Source: JACVRW01 sp963813495 (lineage in GTDB: Bacteria; Actinomycetota; Thermoleophilia; Solirubrobacterales; Thermoleophilaceae). Taken from it: a DNA stretch of 64,000 bases. Both the position numbers and the translations under genes were made by a program. The notes below the pieces were generated by a model. It was not told where the DNA came from. It saw nothing but the letters and a program-made list of their open reading frames with translations, and searched no databases. Location of the stretch: positions 434,001 to 498,000 of the forward strand of contig CAWEZC010000011.1 of the NCBI GenBank assembly GCA_963813495.1. The letters are read 5' to 3'. This document shows positions 17,087 through 25,523 of the stretch, one piece after another (the first letter of the stretch is position 1; every line of letters starts with the position of its first letter).

Positions 17087-17642
17087 CAGGACGACGACTC
17101 CAAAGGCCGCTGGCGAGCGCGGCCACCACGCCCACGGCCCACACCGGCGGGCCGCCGTGTATGCCGGTCTCGTGTACCGCCGCGTGGCCCTTGCCGCGGG
17201 CCAGGAGCCAGCGGTTGACGGGAAAGGCCACGAGGCCGGCGATCGCCAAAGCCACCGACAGGCTGCCCCAGAACAGCACGTCTCCCACGCCGGCCTCCAT
17301 CGCTCCGGGGATCGCGAGGACGATCACGTTGTCGACGATCTCCATGGTGGCGATCGAGAGCGTGTCCGAGGCGAGGGCGATCGGAATGACCGTGGCCACG
17401 GCCAGGCCCGCGCGCAGCAACGGCAGGCTGGTGAGCGCATAGCCGAACAGAAAGGCCAGGCCCACCGCGAGAGCGATGGTGCCCAGGTCGGACCAGCCGA
17501 GCGCCGTGCCGATGATCAGCCCCAGCACCTCGCCGATCGCGCAGCCGGTCAGGCAGTGAAGCGTGGCGCTGAGCGCCATCGCGTCGAGGGCGCGGCCGGT
17601 GCTGGGCAGGGAGTGATCGTGCTCGTGGGCGGAGGCCTCCAT
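17069..17642 (-). CDS. DUF4396 family membrane protein, apparent frameshift near the 3' end
   Basis: About 190 residues when the frame is corrected. The cytoplasmic N-terminus is His-rich (AHEHDH), and three to five membrane helices follow, including LHCLTGCAIGEVLGL with conserved Cys residues typical of DUF4396, often found with copper-handling genes. As written, the frame runs on antisense through the whole ferritin gene, which is implausible. Shifting frame near 17120 gives a natural hydrophobic C-terminus (AFGVVVLAAEFL) and a stop at 17069-17071. The shift fits one extra or two missing bases. A CsoR-type operator sits 14 bases upstream, so copper control is likely; transport of copper is only a guess. 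Confidence 0.7.
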
Positions 17643-17655
17643 GCCTTCAGTCTAG

Positions 17656-17672
17656 GTACCCCTAGGGGGTAT
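17656..17672. promoter_or_regulatory. CsoR-type copper operator candidate
   Basis: The sequence GTACCCCTAGGGGGTAT is a near-perfect palindrome with a C-run and G-run flanked by GTA and TAT, the layout reported for operators of the copper-sensing repressor CsoR in actinobacteria. It lies 14 bases upstream of the DUF4396 start and about 45 bases upstream of the divergent aminotransferase start. No csoR gene is seen in the window. Confidence 0.6.
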
Positions 17673-17716
17673 AGTCAAGCTTGACGGTCGCCGGTGCGTC
17701 GGGAAGGCTGACCGAA

Positions 17717-19060
17717 ATGGCCACCGGCAGCCAAGCGGCCGTCGAGCTCGACCGGCAGCGCATCCGTGTGCTCGCCGCGCAGGAGCTCGCCGCGCTCGAC
17801 GAGCGCACGCCGCGGTCGGGACAGCTGCACCAACGAGCCCGCCGAGTGCTGCCCGGCGGTGTGGTCTCGACCTTCCAGGCGCGCAGGCCCTGGCCGGTGT
17901 ACATCAGCCGCGGCGAGGGCGCGCGCGTGTGGGACGTCGACGGCAACGAGTACTTCGACCTCCACAACGGCTTCAGCGCCATGGTGCAGGGCCACGCCCA
18001 TCCGGCCATCGGTGCCGTCCTGGCCGAACGTCATGGCCGGGGCACGCACTTTGCGGCCACGACCGAGGACGCCGTGGCGGTGGCCGAGGAGCTGCGCCGG
18101 CGCTTCGGGCTGCCGCTCTGGCGCTACACCAACTCCGGCACGGAGTCGACCATGGCGGCCATCCGGATCGCCCGCGCCCACACGGGGCGCGACGACGTGC
18201 TGAAGATCTTCGGTGCCTACCACGGCCATCACGACGTGGCCCTGGCCGGCTCGCCGGCGGCGGGGGCCGGCATCCCGCGCGCGCTGGCCGAGCAGGTCCA
18301 CACCGTCCACTTCAACGACGCGGATGCGATGGAGCAGCGCATCAGCGCGCTGGATCGCGCGGGGCGCAAGCCGGCCTGCGTGATCATGGAAGCGGCCATG
18401 ACGAACGTCGGCCTGGTGCTGCCCGAGGAGGGCTATCTCGACGGCGTTCGGGAGCTCACCCGCCGTCACGGCATCGTGTTGATCTTCGACGAGGTCAAGA
18501 CCGGCCTGACCATCGCTGCCGGCGGGGCCACCGAGCGCTTCGGCGTCACGCCCGACATGGTCACGCTGGCCAAGGCGCTCGGGGCCGGCCTGCCCGCCGG
18601 CGCCGTTGGCATCGCCGCCGGGCTGGCCGCAGTGGTAGAGGACGGCAGCGTGCCCCACTTCGGCACCTACAACGGCAATCCGCTGGGCATGGCCGCCGCC
18701 CGCGTGAACCTGCTCGAGGTGCTGACCCCGGCGGCCTACGAGCGGCTGGAGCACCTGGGCGAGCGCATGGCCGCCGGCTGCGCGAGCGTGATCAGCGAGC
18801 GCCGTCTGCCCGCGCGCGTCACCGGGCTCGGCTCCAAGGGGAGCGTCAGCTACGGGCCCGAGCGCGTGATCGACCAGCGCTCCTACGCCCGCCGCCACAA
18901 CCCCGAGCTGGCCGAGCTGGTCTGGGCCTTCGCGATGAATCGCGGGCTCTACACCACGCCCGGCCGCGAACAGGAGTGGAACCTGAGCGTGGCTCACGGC
19001 GACGCCGCGGTGGAGCGTTACCACGAGGTGTTCGCCGCGCTGGCCGCCGAGCTCAGGTGA
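17717..19060 (+). CDS. class III aminotransferase, glutamate-1-semialdehyde aminomutase-like
   Basis: 447 residues, PLP-dependent, fold type I. LVFDE-type motif appears as LIFDEVKTG (Asp holding the pyridine nitrogen) and the Schiff-base Lys is in TLAKALGAG. TNSGTEST and YHGHHD bind the cofactor phosphate and substrate. Overall closest to the GSA-aminomutase branch, but with a long N-terminal helix and no haem genes nearby, so a catabolic omega-aminotransferase role is more likely. I chose ATG 17717 because GGAAGG lies nine bases upstream. It is convergent with the aldehyde dehydrogenase (8-base overlap). An amine-to-semialdehyde step feeding that dehydrogenase is an attractive inference. Confidence 0.83.
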   Translation: MATGSQAAVELDRQRIRVLAAQELAALDERTPRSGQLHQRARRVLPGGVVSTFQARRPWPVYISRGEGARVWDVDGNEYFDLHNGFSAMVQGHAHPAIGAVLAERHGRGTHFAATTEDAVAVAEELRRRFGLPLWRYTNSGTESTMAAIRIARAHTGRDDVLKIFGAYHGHHDVALAGSPAAGAGIPRALAEQVHTVHFNDADAMEQRISALDRAGRKPACVIMEAAMTNVGLVLPEEGYLDGVRELTRRHGIVLIFDEVKTGLTIAAGGATERFGVTPDMVTLAKALGAGLPAGAVGIAAGLAAVVEDGSVPHFGTYNGNPLGMAAARVNLLEVLTPAAYERLEHLGERMAAGCASVISERRLPARVTGLGSKGSVSYGPERVIDQRSYARRHNPELAELVWAFAMNRGLYTTPGREQEWNLSVAHGDAAVERYHEVFAALAAELR

Positions 19061-20600
19061 CGATCGTGCGGCTCTGCTCGCGCATGAACTGGGGCAGGTA
19101 GTAGGGCCCCAGACCGCCCTTGCCCGTCGAGCCGCTCGACTTCCAGCCGCAGAAGGTCTGCGTGCCGGGCCAGGCGCCCGTGGTGGCCCCGGCGCGCCGG
19201 TTGACGTAGACGACGCCGGCCTCGATCGCCTCCAGGAAGCGCTCCTGCTCGGACTCGTCCTCGCTGAAGATGCCGGCGGTGAGTCCGTACACCGGCGCGT
19301 TGGCTTCGGCGATGGCCTCGTCGAGTGAGCCGACGCGCGACACCGTGACGTAGGGCAGGAAGAGCTCATCGCGCTCGAGCCGGTGCCTCGAGGGCAGCTC
19401 GCTGACCACGGTGGGCTCGACGAAGTGCCCGGGCCGGTCCGGGCGCCCGCCTCCGGCCGCGACCGCGCCGTCCCGCCGAGCGGTGTCCACCGCCTCCTCG
19501 AAGCGGGACGCGCTCGCCGCGTTCACCACCGGGCCCAGGAAAGCGTCGCGCTGCGCGGGGTCGCCCAGGGCGAGTCCTTCCGTGAAGGCCGCCAAGCGCT
19601 CCACGAACTCGGCGTGCACCGAGTCCACCACCACGGCGCGCGAGCAGGCGCTGCACTTCTGCCCCGACAGGCCGAAGGCGGCGCGGGCCACGCCCTCGGC
19701 CGCCTTGTCGAGATCGGCCGCAGCCGTGACGATCGCGGGGTTCTTGCCGCCCATCTCGGTGAGCGCAGGCCGCGCGAACGGGCCCTCCTGCAGGCGCCGC
19801 GCGATGGCCCGGCCCACGGCTGCAGAGCCGGTGAAGGCCACGCCGTCCACCGGCGCCTCGGCCAGGGCGCGGCCGGTGTCCGGGCCGCCGTGGATCACGT
19901 TGAACACGCCTGGCGGCAGGCCCGCCGCAGTGGCGATCTGGGCCAGGATCGCTCCCGTCCAGGGCGTCTCCTCCGACGGCTTCAGCACCACGGTGTTGCC
20001 CGCGATCAGGGCCGCTGCGGCCATGTTGACGGCCAGCGCGACGGGGAAGTTGAAGGGCGAGATCACGGCAAAGACGCCGTAGGGGCGCAGGACGTCGGTG
20101 TTGCGCTCGTCGGCGACGAAGCTGTCGAGCGGCTGGGTGTAGCCGTCGTTTCGCTCCATGAGATCCGCATAGGTGGTGATCAGATCGACCGCCTCCTGCA
20201 CCTCGGCTATCGACTCCCCGCGCAGCTTGCCCGCTTCGAGGCTGGCCACGGCGGCCAGCTCGAGGTGGCGCTCGGAGATGCCCTGCGCAACGGCGCGCAA
20301 CAGCTCGCAGCGCTCGGCGTAGGGCGTGGCCGCCCAGGCGCGCGCTGCCGAACGCGCGCCCTCGACGGCGCGGCCCACGAGCTCGGGCGATGCGGCCCGT
20401 GCGCGGCTGGCCAGCGCGCCGTCCGACGACGGATCCTGGCGGTCGAAGGGCTCGCCCTCGTCGACCGCCTCACCGGCGACGAGGTGCGGCAGCGGCTCGG
20501 CGCCGCCTCCGGCGCGCGCCTCGGCCAGCTGCGCCTCGAACTCGGTGTCGGTCTCCGGGCCGGCCAGCCCGCCGCTCGTGTAGGTGAAGCGCGTGCTCAC
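19053..20600 (-). CDS. aldehyde dehydrogenase, RocA/P5C dehydrogenase-like
   Basis: 515 residues of the NAD(P)-dependent ALDH superfamily. Catalytic Cys in FGLSGQKCSACS, general-base Glu in LTEMGGKNP, and the Asn of SPFNFP are present. The C-terminal block VYVNRRAGATTGA and CGWKSSGSTGKG is characteristic of 1-pyrroline-5-carboxylate dehydrogenases, which oxidise glutamate semialdehyde. It is the last gene of the operon, starting with GTG overlapping the Rieske gene's stop. It probably oxidises a semialdehyde to an acid; whether that is P5C or a polyamine-derived aldehyde is not settled by sequence. Confidence 0.85.
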   Translation of the reverse strand: MSTRFTYTSGGLAGPETDTEFEAQLAEARAGGGAEPLPHLVAGEAVDEGEPFDRQDPSSDGALASRARAASPELVGRAVEGARSAARAWAATPYAERCELLRAVAQGISERHLELAAVASLEAGKLRGESIAEVQEAVDLITTYADLMERNDGYTQPLDSFVADERNTDVLRPYGVFAVISPFNFPVALAVNMAAAALIAGNTVVLKPSEETPWTGAILAQIATAAGLPPGVFNVIHGGPDTGRALAEAPVDGVAFTGSAAVGRAIARRLQEGPFARPALTEMGGKNPAIVTAAADLDKAAEGVARAAFGLSGQKCSACSRAVVVDSVHAEFVERLAAFTEGLALGDPAQRDAFLGPVVNAASASRFEEAVDTARRDGAVAAGGGRPDRPGHFVEPTVVSELPSRHRLERDELFLPYVTVSRVGSLDEAIAEANAPVYGLTAGIFSEDESEQERFLEAIEAGVVYVNRRAGATTGAWPGTQTFCGWKSSGSTGKGGLGPYYLPQFMREQSRTIVT

Positions 20601-21655
20601 CGTGGGACGCCGCCGTTGAGTCCCGCCGCCACCCAGCCCTGAAAGTCTCCGATCAGCTGCTCGCCGGGCAGCAGCAGGCGGCCGTGTTCGAACGCCCCCG
20701 AGCGCATCCCGCGGTGCACCGACTCGACCAGCACCCGGTCCTCGGCGCCCACCTGGTTGTCGAGCTCCAGGTAATCGGCGATCCAGGCGGGATCGCTGTC
20801 GGCGCCGAAGAAGTAGTCGAGGAAGCCGTCCGTGCGCCCGGGCTCGACGGGCACAAGCGGCCCGATCGAGAGATTCGCGCGGCCCGGCATGAGGTTCACC
20901 TTGATGCTCGGCCAGATCATGTGGAACTGGCCCTCGATGTCGCCGTCGGTGTCGTAGTGGTCACCGCGGGGGGTGTCGCGCAGGCGTGCGTGGTGGGTGG
21001 CGAAGGTGGGGTGGCTCTCGAGCCGGTAGGACTCGGGTGTCACGTCGATCACGTCGCTGAAGCTGGGGTGGGCGACGGCGCAGTGGTAGCACTCGAGGAA
21101 GTTCTCAACAGCGATCTTCCAGTTGGCGTCGAGCGAGTACGACACGCGCGAATGGAAGGCGAGCGCGTCGACGTCGAGGCCGGCTTGGCGTACGAGGCCC
21201 GGCAGGGCGCCGAGCGTGTCGGCGAGCGGGGCCGCCTCGGCGTCCGCATTGACGAAGATGAACGGGCCCCACGTGTCCACCTGGGCCGGGCGCAGGCCGA
21301 GCGCCTCGCGTTCGAAGCCGGGATCGCTCTCGGAGCGCGGCGCCGCGCGCAGGGAGCCGTCCAGGCCGTAGGTCCAGGCGTGGTAATGGCACTGCAGCGT
21401 GGTGCAGCGGCCGGCGCCGCTCACCACCTCGGCCCCGCGATGGCGGCACACGTTGACGAAGGCGCGCAGCTCGTCCTCGCGGTCGCGCACCACCACCAGC
21501 GGGACCTCGCCGGCGTGCAGCGTGAAGTAGGAGCCGGGCTCGGCCAGGTCTCCGCTGTGCCCCGCGTACTGCCAGGTGCGTGCGAACAGCTGCTCGCGCT
21601 CGCGCTCGAAGACCTGTGAGTCGGTGTACCAGTGATAGGGCAGGGTGTCGGTCAC
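20597..21655 (-). CDS. Rieske non-heme iron oxygenase, alpha subunit
   Basis: 352 residues. The Rieske [2Fe-2S] domain shows CRHRGAE and CHYHAWTYG (residues about 68-92), and the catalytic domain has NFLECYHCAVAHPSF with the mononuclear iron histidines. The single-component alpha-subunit length matches enzymes that hydroxylate rings or demethylate betaines and carnitine. A reductase partner is needed and none is nearby. Its position between the importer and the aldehyde dehydrogenase suggests oxidative cleavage or demethylation of the imported compound, an inference. Both ends are coupled to neighbours by 4-base overlaps. Confidence 0.86.
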   Translation of the reverse strand: MTDTLPYHWYTDSQVFEREREQLFARTWQYAGHSGDLAEPGSYFTLHAGEVPLVVVRDREDELRAFVNVCRHRGAEVVSGAGRCTTLQCHYHAWTYGLDGSLRAAPRSESDPGFEREALGLRPAQVDTWGPFIFVNADAEAAPLADTLGALPGLVRQAGLDVDALAFHSRVSYSLDANWKIAVENFLECYHCAVAHPSFSDVIDVTPESYRLESHPTFATHHARLRDTPRGDHYDTDGDIEGQFHMIWPSIKVNLMPGRANLSIGPLVPVEPGRTDGFLDYFFGADSDPAWIADYLELDNQVGAEDRVLVESVHRGMRSGAFEHGRLLLPGEQLIGDFQGWVAAGLNGGVPR

Positions 21656-22626
21656 GAGCTCTCCAGCGCGGCGGGTACGGACGCGACAGCGTGGCAGGCC
21701 GGCAGCATCCGCGGATCCTCGCCCCGGCAGCGCTCCTCGATGCCCAGCTTCGCCGCCTCCCCCGACTCGACGAGCGGGCAGCGCGGGTGGAATCGGCAGC
21801 CCGGCGGTATGCGCGTGGGGTCGGGTGCCTCGCCGGTAAGGATCTGCTGGTCCATCTGCTCTATCTCCGGCACCACGGACAACAGCGCGCGCGTATAGGG
21901 ATGTCGGGCCTCGGTGAGGATCTCCTCGGTCGTCCCCTGCTCGACGATCCGGCCCAGGTACATGACCGCCACCCGATCGGCGATGTTCCAGGCCAGCCCC
22001 AGGTCGTGGGTGACGACGAGGATGCCCACGCCCGTCTCGCGCGCGAGTTTCAGCATCAGGCCGAGAATCTCTCCGCGCACCGAGGCGTCGAGACTCGACA
22101 CCGGTTCGTCGGCCACCAGCAGGCTGGGGTTGAGGATCATCGCCCCGGCGATGATCACCCGCTGACGCTGCCCGCCCGAGATCTCGTACGGATAGCGGGT
22201 GACGAATTGCTCCGGAGGGCGCAGGCCGGCGCGCGCGAGTGCGTCCGCCACCAGCTGCTCCTCATTTCCCGGCACCTTCTGGATGCGCACCCCCTCGGCC
22301 ACCGCCTCGTAGATCGTCTGCCGGGCGTTGAGCGCGCCGGTGGGGTCCTGGAAGATGAGCTGGGCGGTGCGCCGGTGCTCGCGCAGCTCACGGCGGGTGT
22401 GGCCCAGCGGCTCCCCGCGCAGGAGGACCTCGCCCGAGTCGGGCCGCTCGAGCCCCACGATGGTCCGGGCCAGGGTGGTCTTGCCGCAGCCCGACTCGCC
22501 TACCAGCGCCACGATCTCGCCGCTGCGCATCTCGAGGTCGACGCCGTCCACGGCCTGCGCCACGCCGTGGCGCGCCGGGAACGACACATGCAGGTCACGC
22601 ACCTCGAGGAGCGGCGCGCCGGTCAT
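21652..22626 (-). CDS. oligopeptide/dipeptide ABC importer ATPase (DppF/OppF type)
   Basis: 324 residues. Walker A GESGCGKTT, signature ISGGQRQR, Walker B LLVADEP and the His switch VVTHD are intact. The C-terminal oligo_HPY region with HPYTRALL and the Cys-containing GCRFHPRCPL mark it as a peptide-importer ATPase, where the cysteines may hold an iron-sulfur cluster. I start at ATG 22626 (MTGAPLLEV), overlapping the DppD-like stop. It works with the next three genes as an ATPase heterodimer. Confidence 0.9.
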   Translation of the reverse strand: MTGAPLLEVRDLHVSFPARHGVAQAVDGVDLEMRSGEIVALVGESGCGKTTLARTIVGLERPDSGEVLLRGEPLGHTRRELREHRRTAQLIFQDPTGALNARQTIYEAVAEGVRIQKVPGNEEQLVADALARAGLRPPEQFVTRYPYEISGGQRQRVIIAGAMILNPSLLVADEPVSSLDASVRGEILGLMLKLARETGVGILVVTHDLGLAWNIADRVAVMYLGRIVEQGTTEEILTEARHPYTRALLSVVPEIEQMDQQILTGEAPDPTRIPPGCRFHPRCPLVESGEAAKLGIEERCRGEDPRMLPACHAVASVPAALESS

Positions 22627-23633
22627 GGCGACACCGGGGAGCCGGCCACGTGGACGCAGGCCGCGGAGCGTCCCGGGCCCGCGGGCCAGAGCTCGACGTC
22701 GGTGGAGCGGCAGACCTCGACCGACGCCGGGCAGCGCGGCTCGAAGGGACAGCCGCTCGGCAGGGTGCGCGGATCGGGCGGGTCGCCCGGCAGGCCCGAC
22801 GGGTGCATCCGGAAGGCGGGGTCGCCGATCACCGGGAACGCTGCGGCCAGGCCTCGCGTGTAGGGGTGTGCAGGTGCCGCGAACACGTCGTGGCTGGGGC
22901 CCTCCTCGACGATCCGGCCCGCGTACATCACCGCGAGGCGCTTGCAGACGGCGGCCAGCGTGGACAGGTCGTGAGTGATGAAGATCGTGGCCAGGCCGAA
23001 GCGCTCCTGTAGGTCTTCGAGCAGGCGCAGAACCTGGGCCTGGACCATCACGTCGAGCGCCGTGGTGGGCTCGTCGGCGATCAGCAGCCGCGGCTCGCAT
23101 GAGAGGGCGAGCGCGATGAGCACGCGCTGGCGCTGGCCGCCGGAGAGCTGGTGGGGGTAGTCGCTCGCCCGGCGAGCGGGCAGCCCGACGAGCTCGAGCA
23201 GCTCGCCCACGCGCTTACGTATGCCCTTCGCCTCGGAGTGCAGCCGAATCGCCTCGGCGATCTGGTCGCCCACCCGCTGAACCGGGTTGAGCGTGTGCAG
23301 CGCGCCCTGAAAGACGATGGCCAGGCCGGTCCAGCGCACGGCCCGCAGGCGCCCCGGCTTCATGGTGAGCACGTCCTCGCCGTCGAGCAGCACCTCGCCG
23401 CTGACCTTCGTGCCCTGCGGCAGGAGGCGCAGCAGCGCGGCCGCCATCGTGGACTTGCCGCAGCCCGACTCGCCCGCCAGGCCCAAGGTGTCGCCCACCT
23501 CGAGCTCGAGGTCGACGCCGCGTACCGCGGGCAGGCCCCCGCCCGCGGTGGGGTAGGTCACGTGCAGGTCGCGCACGGCCAGCAGAGGCGCCTTCTCCGT
23601 AACCGGCTCGATGCGATCGGTCTCGACGCTCAT
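22623..23633 (-). CDS. oligopeptide/dipeptide ABC importer ATPase (DppD/OppD type)
   Basis: 336 residues. Walker A GESGCGKST, Q-loop QGALHTLNP, signature LSGGQRQR, Walker B LLIADEP, switch FITHD. The C-terminal HPYTRGLA and a Cys-rich end (GCPFEPRCP) are typical of OppD. ATG 23633 overlaps the stop of the permease gene by four bases. Confidence 0.9.
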   Translation of the reverse strand: MSVETDRIEPVTEKAPLLAVRDLHVTYPTAGGGLPAVRGVDLELEVGDTLGLAGESGCGKSTMAAALLRLLPQGTKVSGEVLLDGEDVLTMKPGRLRAVRWTGLAIVFQGALHTLNPVQRVGDQIAEAIRLHSEAKGIRKRVGELLELVGLPARRASDYPHQLSGGQRQRVLIALALSCEPRLLIADEPTTALDVMVQAQVLRLLEDLQERFGLATIFITHDLSTLAAVCKRLAVMYAGRIVEEGPSHDVFAAPAHPYTRGLAAAFPVIGDPAFRMHPSGLPGDPPDPRTLPSGCPFEPRCPASVEVCRSTDVELWPAGPGRSAACVHVAGSPVSP

Positions 23634-24544
23634 TGGCGCTTGTCCCGAAGCCGGGGATCGAGGATCTCCTCCAGCGCCGTCCCCACCAGCGTGAAGGCGA
23701 GCACCACGAGCATGATGCCGAGCCCGGGGGGCACGATGTACCACCACGCCTCGAGCGTGACCGCGCCCGCCTCGAAGGCGTCGTCGAGCATCTTTCCCCA
23801 CGAGGCGTTCGACGGGTCGCCCAGGCCGAGGAAGGAGAGCACAGCCTCGGAGAGGATCACCACGGGGACCGTGAGGGTCGTGTTGGCGAGAATCAGAGGC
23901 GCGACGTTGGGCAGGATGTGGCGCGACATCAGATGCCAGTTCGAGCCCCCCAGGGCACGGCTGCGATCGACGTAGTCGCGTTCGCGCAGGGTCAGGACCT
24001 GCGCGCGGATGAGGCGCGCGGTGGAGGGCCAGGAGGTGATCCCGATGACCAGGATGATGTTCTGGATCGAGGGCCCGAGGATCGCGGCCAGCACGATGGC
24101 CAGCGGCAGGAAGGGAATCACGAGGAACCACTCGGTGATCCGCATCAGCACTCCTCCGGTCTTGCCGCCGAAGAAGCCCGCCGCTATGCCTACGACGGAG
24201 CCGATCAGTACCGCGATCAGGGTGGCCGCCAGACCCACCAGGAGGCTGATGCGCGCGCCCCAGATGAACTGGGTCAGCACGTCGCGGCCGAGGTCGTCGG
24301 TCCCCAGCACGCCGAACTCCGAGGGGCTGGCGAAGGCCGGATTGTCGGTCGTGTTGACCGCCTTCAGCCCGTCCGCATCGGCCAGCAGCGGGGCGGCGAG
24401 CGCCATCAGGACGAACGCCGACAGCACGATCAGGCCCAGCATCCCGGGCCGGTGCCGGCGGAAGTCCTGCCATATCCCGGCGAGCGCCCGGCGGCGGCGC
24501 AGCCAGGTGACGCGGCGGGCCGAGGGAAGGGCTGCTGCGCTCAT
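23630..24544 (-). CDS. peptide ABC importer permease (DppC/OppC type)
   Basis: 304 residues with six membrane helices. Leading N-terminal OppC_N segment (RRHRPGMLGLIVL), GTDDLGRDV at the start of the BPD domain, and the EAA loop RALGGSNWHLMSRHILPN that contacts the ATPases. It pairs with the DppB-like protein to form the membrane channel. Confidence 0.9.
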   Translation of the reverse strand: MSAAALPSARRVTWLRRRRALAGIWQDFRRHRPGMLGLIVLSAFVLMALAAPLLADADGLKAVNTTDNPAFASPSEFGVLGTDDLGRDVLTQFIWGARISLLVGLAATLIAVLIGSVVGIAAGFFGGKTGGVLMRITEWFLVIPFLPLAIVLAAILGPSIQNIILVIGITSWPSTARLIRAQVLTLRERDYVDRSRALGGSNWHLMSRHILPNVAPLILANTTLTVPVVILSEAVLSFLGLGDPSNASWGKMLDDAFEAGAVTLEAWWYIVPPGLGIMLVVLAFTLVGTALEEILDPRLRDKRQ

Positions 24545-25509
24545 GCGTTGCGCACCCGCGGGTCGAGGTACGCATACAGGAAGTCGGCGAGCAGGTTGAA
24601 CAGGATCACCGAGGCGCTGAACACGAGGAACAGCCCCTGGAGCGTCGGCAGGTCGGGTCCCTTCAGGGCCTCGTAGGTGGCCAGGCCGAGGCCGGGCCAG
24701 GAGAAGATCGCTTCGACCGCGATCGCTCCGGAGAGCACGAAGCCGAAGTTGATGGCCATCAGGGCCACCACGGGCAGAAGGGCGTTTGGCACCGCGTGCC
24801 GGTTGCGTACGAGCACGTCACGCAGGCCCTTCGCACGAGCCAGCACGAGATAGTCCTCGCGCATCGTGTCGAGTAGCGACGAGCGCATCACGATCGCGTA
24901 CTCGCCGAGGTAGGCCAGCGTGAGCGTGAGCGCCGGCAGGAACATGTGATGGGCCTGATCGGGCAGCTTGGCCAGCCCGGTGGCGGTCGAGCCGGGGTCC
25001 GTGATCCCTCCCACCGGGAACCAGCCGAGCCCTACCGCGAAGATCGTCAGCAGGATCATTCCCAGCCAGAAGTCGGGCATCGAGTAGAAGCTGATCGAGA
25101 ACCCGGTGGCCGCGTAGTCGGTCTTCGTGCGTCTTCGCCACGCGGCAGCGACCCCGAGCAGGATTCCGAACAGCGCCGAGAGCACTCCCGCGACCCCCAC
25201 CAGCGCGATCGTCGGGAGCGCCTTGTTCTTGATCTCGGTGGCTACGGGCTGGTTGGTCTGGTACGAGCGCCCGAAGTTCAGCGTCGCGGTCTGCTTGAGG
25301 TAGTTGACGAACTGATCGGCCTGGGAGCCGTCGAGGCCGAACTGCTTGGTCAGCTCGGCGCGCTGGGTCTGCGACAGCTCCTTGCCCCGGAAGAGATTGG
25401 CCACCGGGTCCGTCTCGACCACCCGGAACAGGAAGAAGTTGAAGCAGATGACGAACAGCAGCGTGGCGAGGGAGCCAAGGACCTTCCCGGTGATCCAGCG
25501 CGCCCTCAC
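24541..25509 (-). CDS. peptide ABC importer permease (DppB/OppB type)
   Basis: 322 residues, six membrane helices. The N-terminal TMD (about 10-30) precedes the substrate-lumen region with FGLDGSQADQFVNYL, and the EAA loop RAKGLRDVLVRNRHAVPNA is in the usual place. The start is 14 bases after the binding-protein stop, and its own stop overlaps the DppC-like start. Family assignment is firm. Confidence 0.9.
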   Translation of the reverse strand: MRARWITGKVLGSLATLLFVICFNFFLFRVVETDPVANLFRGKELSQTQRAELTKQFGLDGSQADQFVNYLKQTATLNFGRSYQTNQPVATEIKNKALPTIALVGVAGVLSALFGILLGVAAAWRRRTKTDYAATGFSISFYSMPDFWLGMILLTIFAVGLGWFPVGGITDPGSTATGLAKLPDQAHHMFLPALTLTLAYLGEYAIVMRSSLLDTMREDYLVLARAKGLRDVLVRNRHAVPNALLPVVALMAINFGFVLSGAIAVEAIFSWPGLGLATYEALKGPDLPTLQGLFLVFSASVILFNLLADFLYAYLDPRVRNA

Positions 25510-25523
25510 CTACGCGACCGCGT

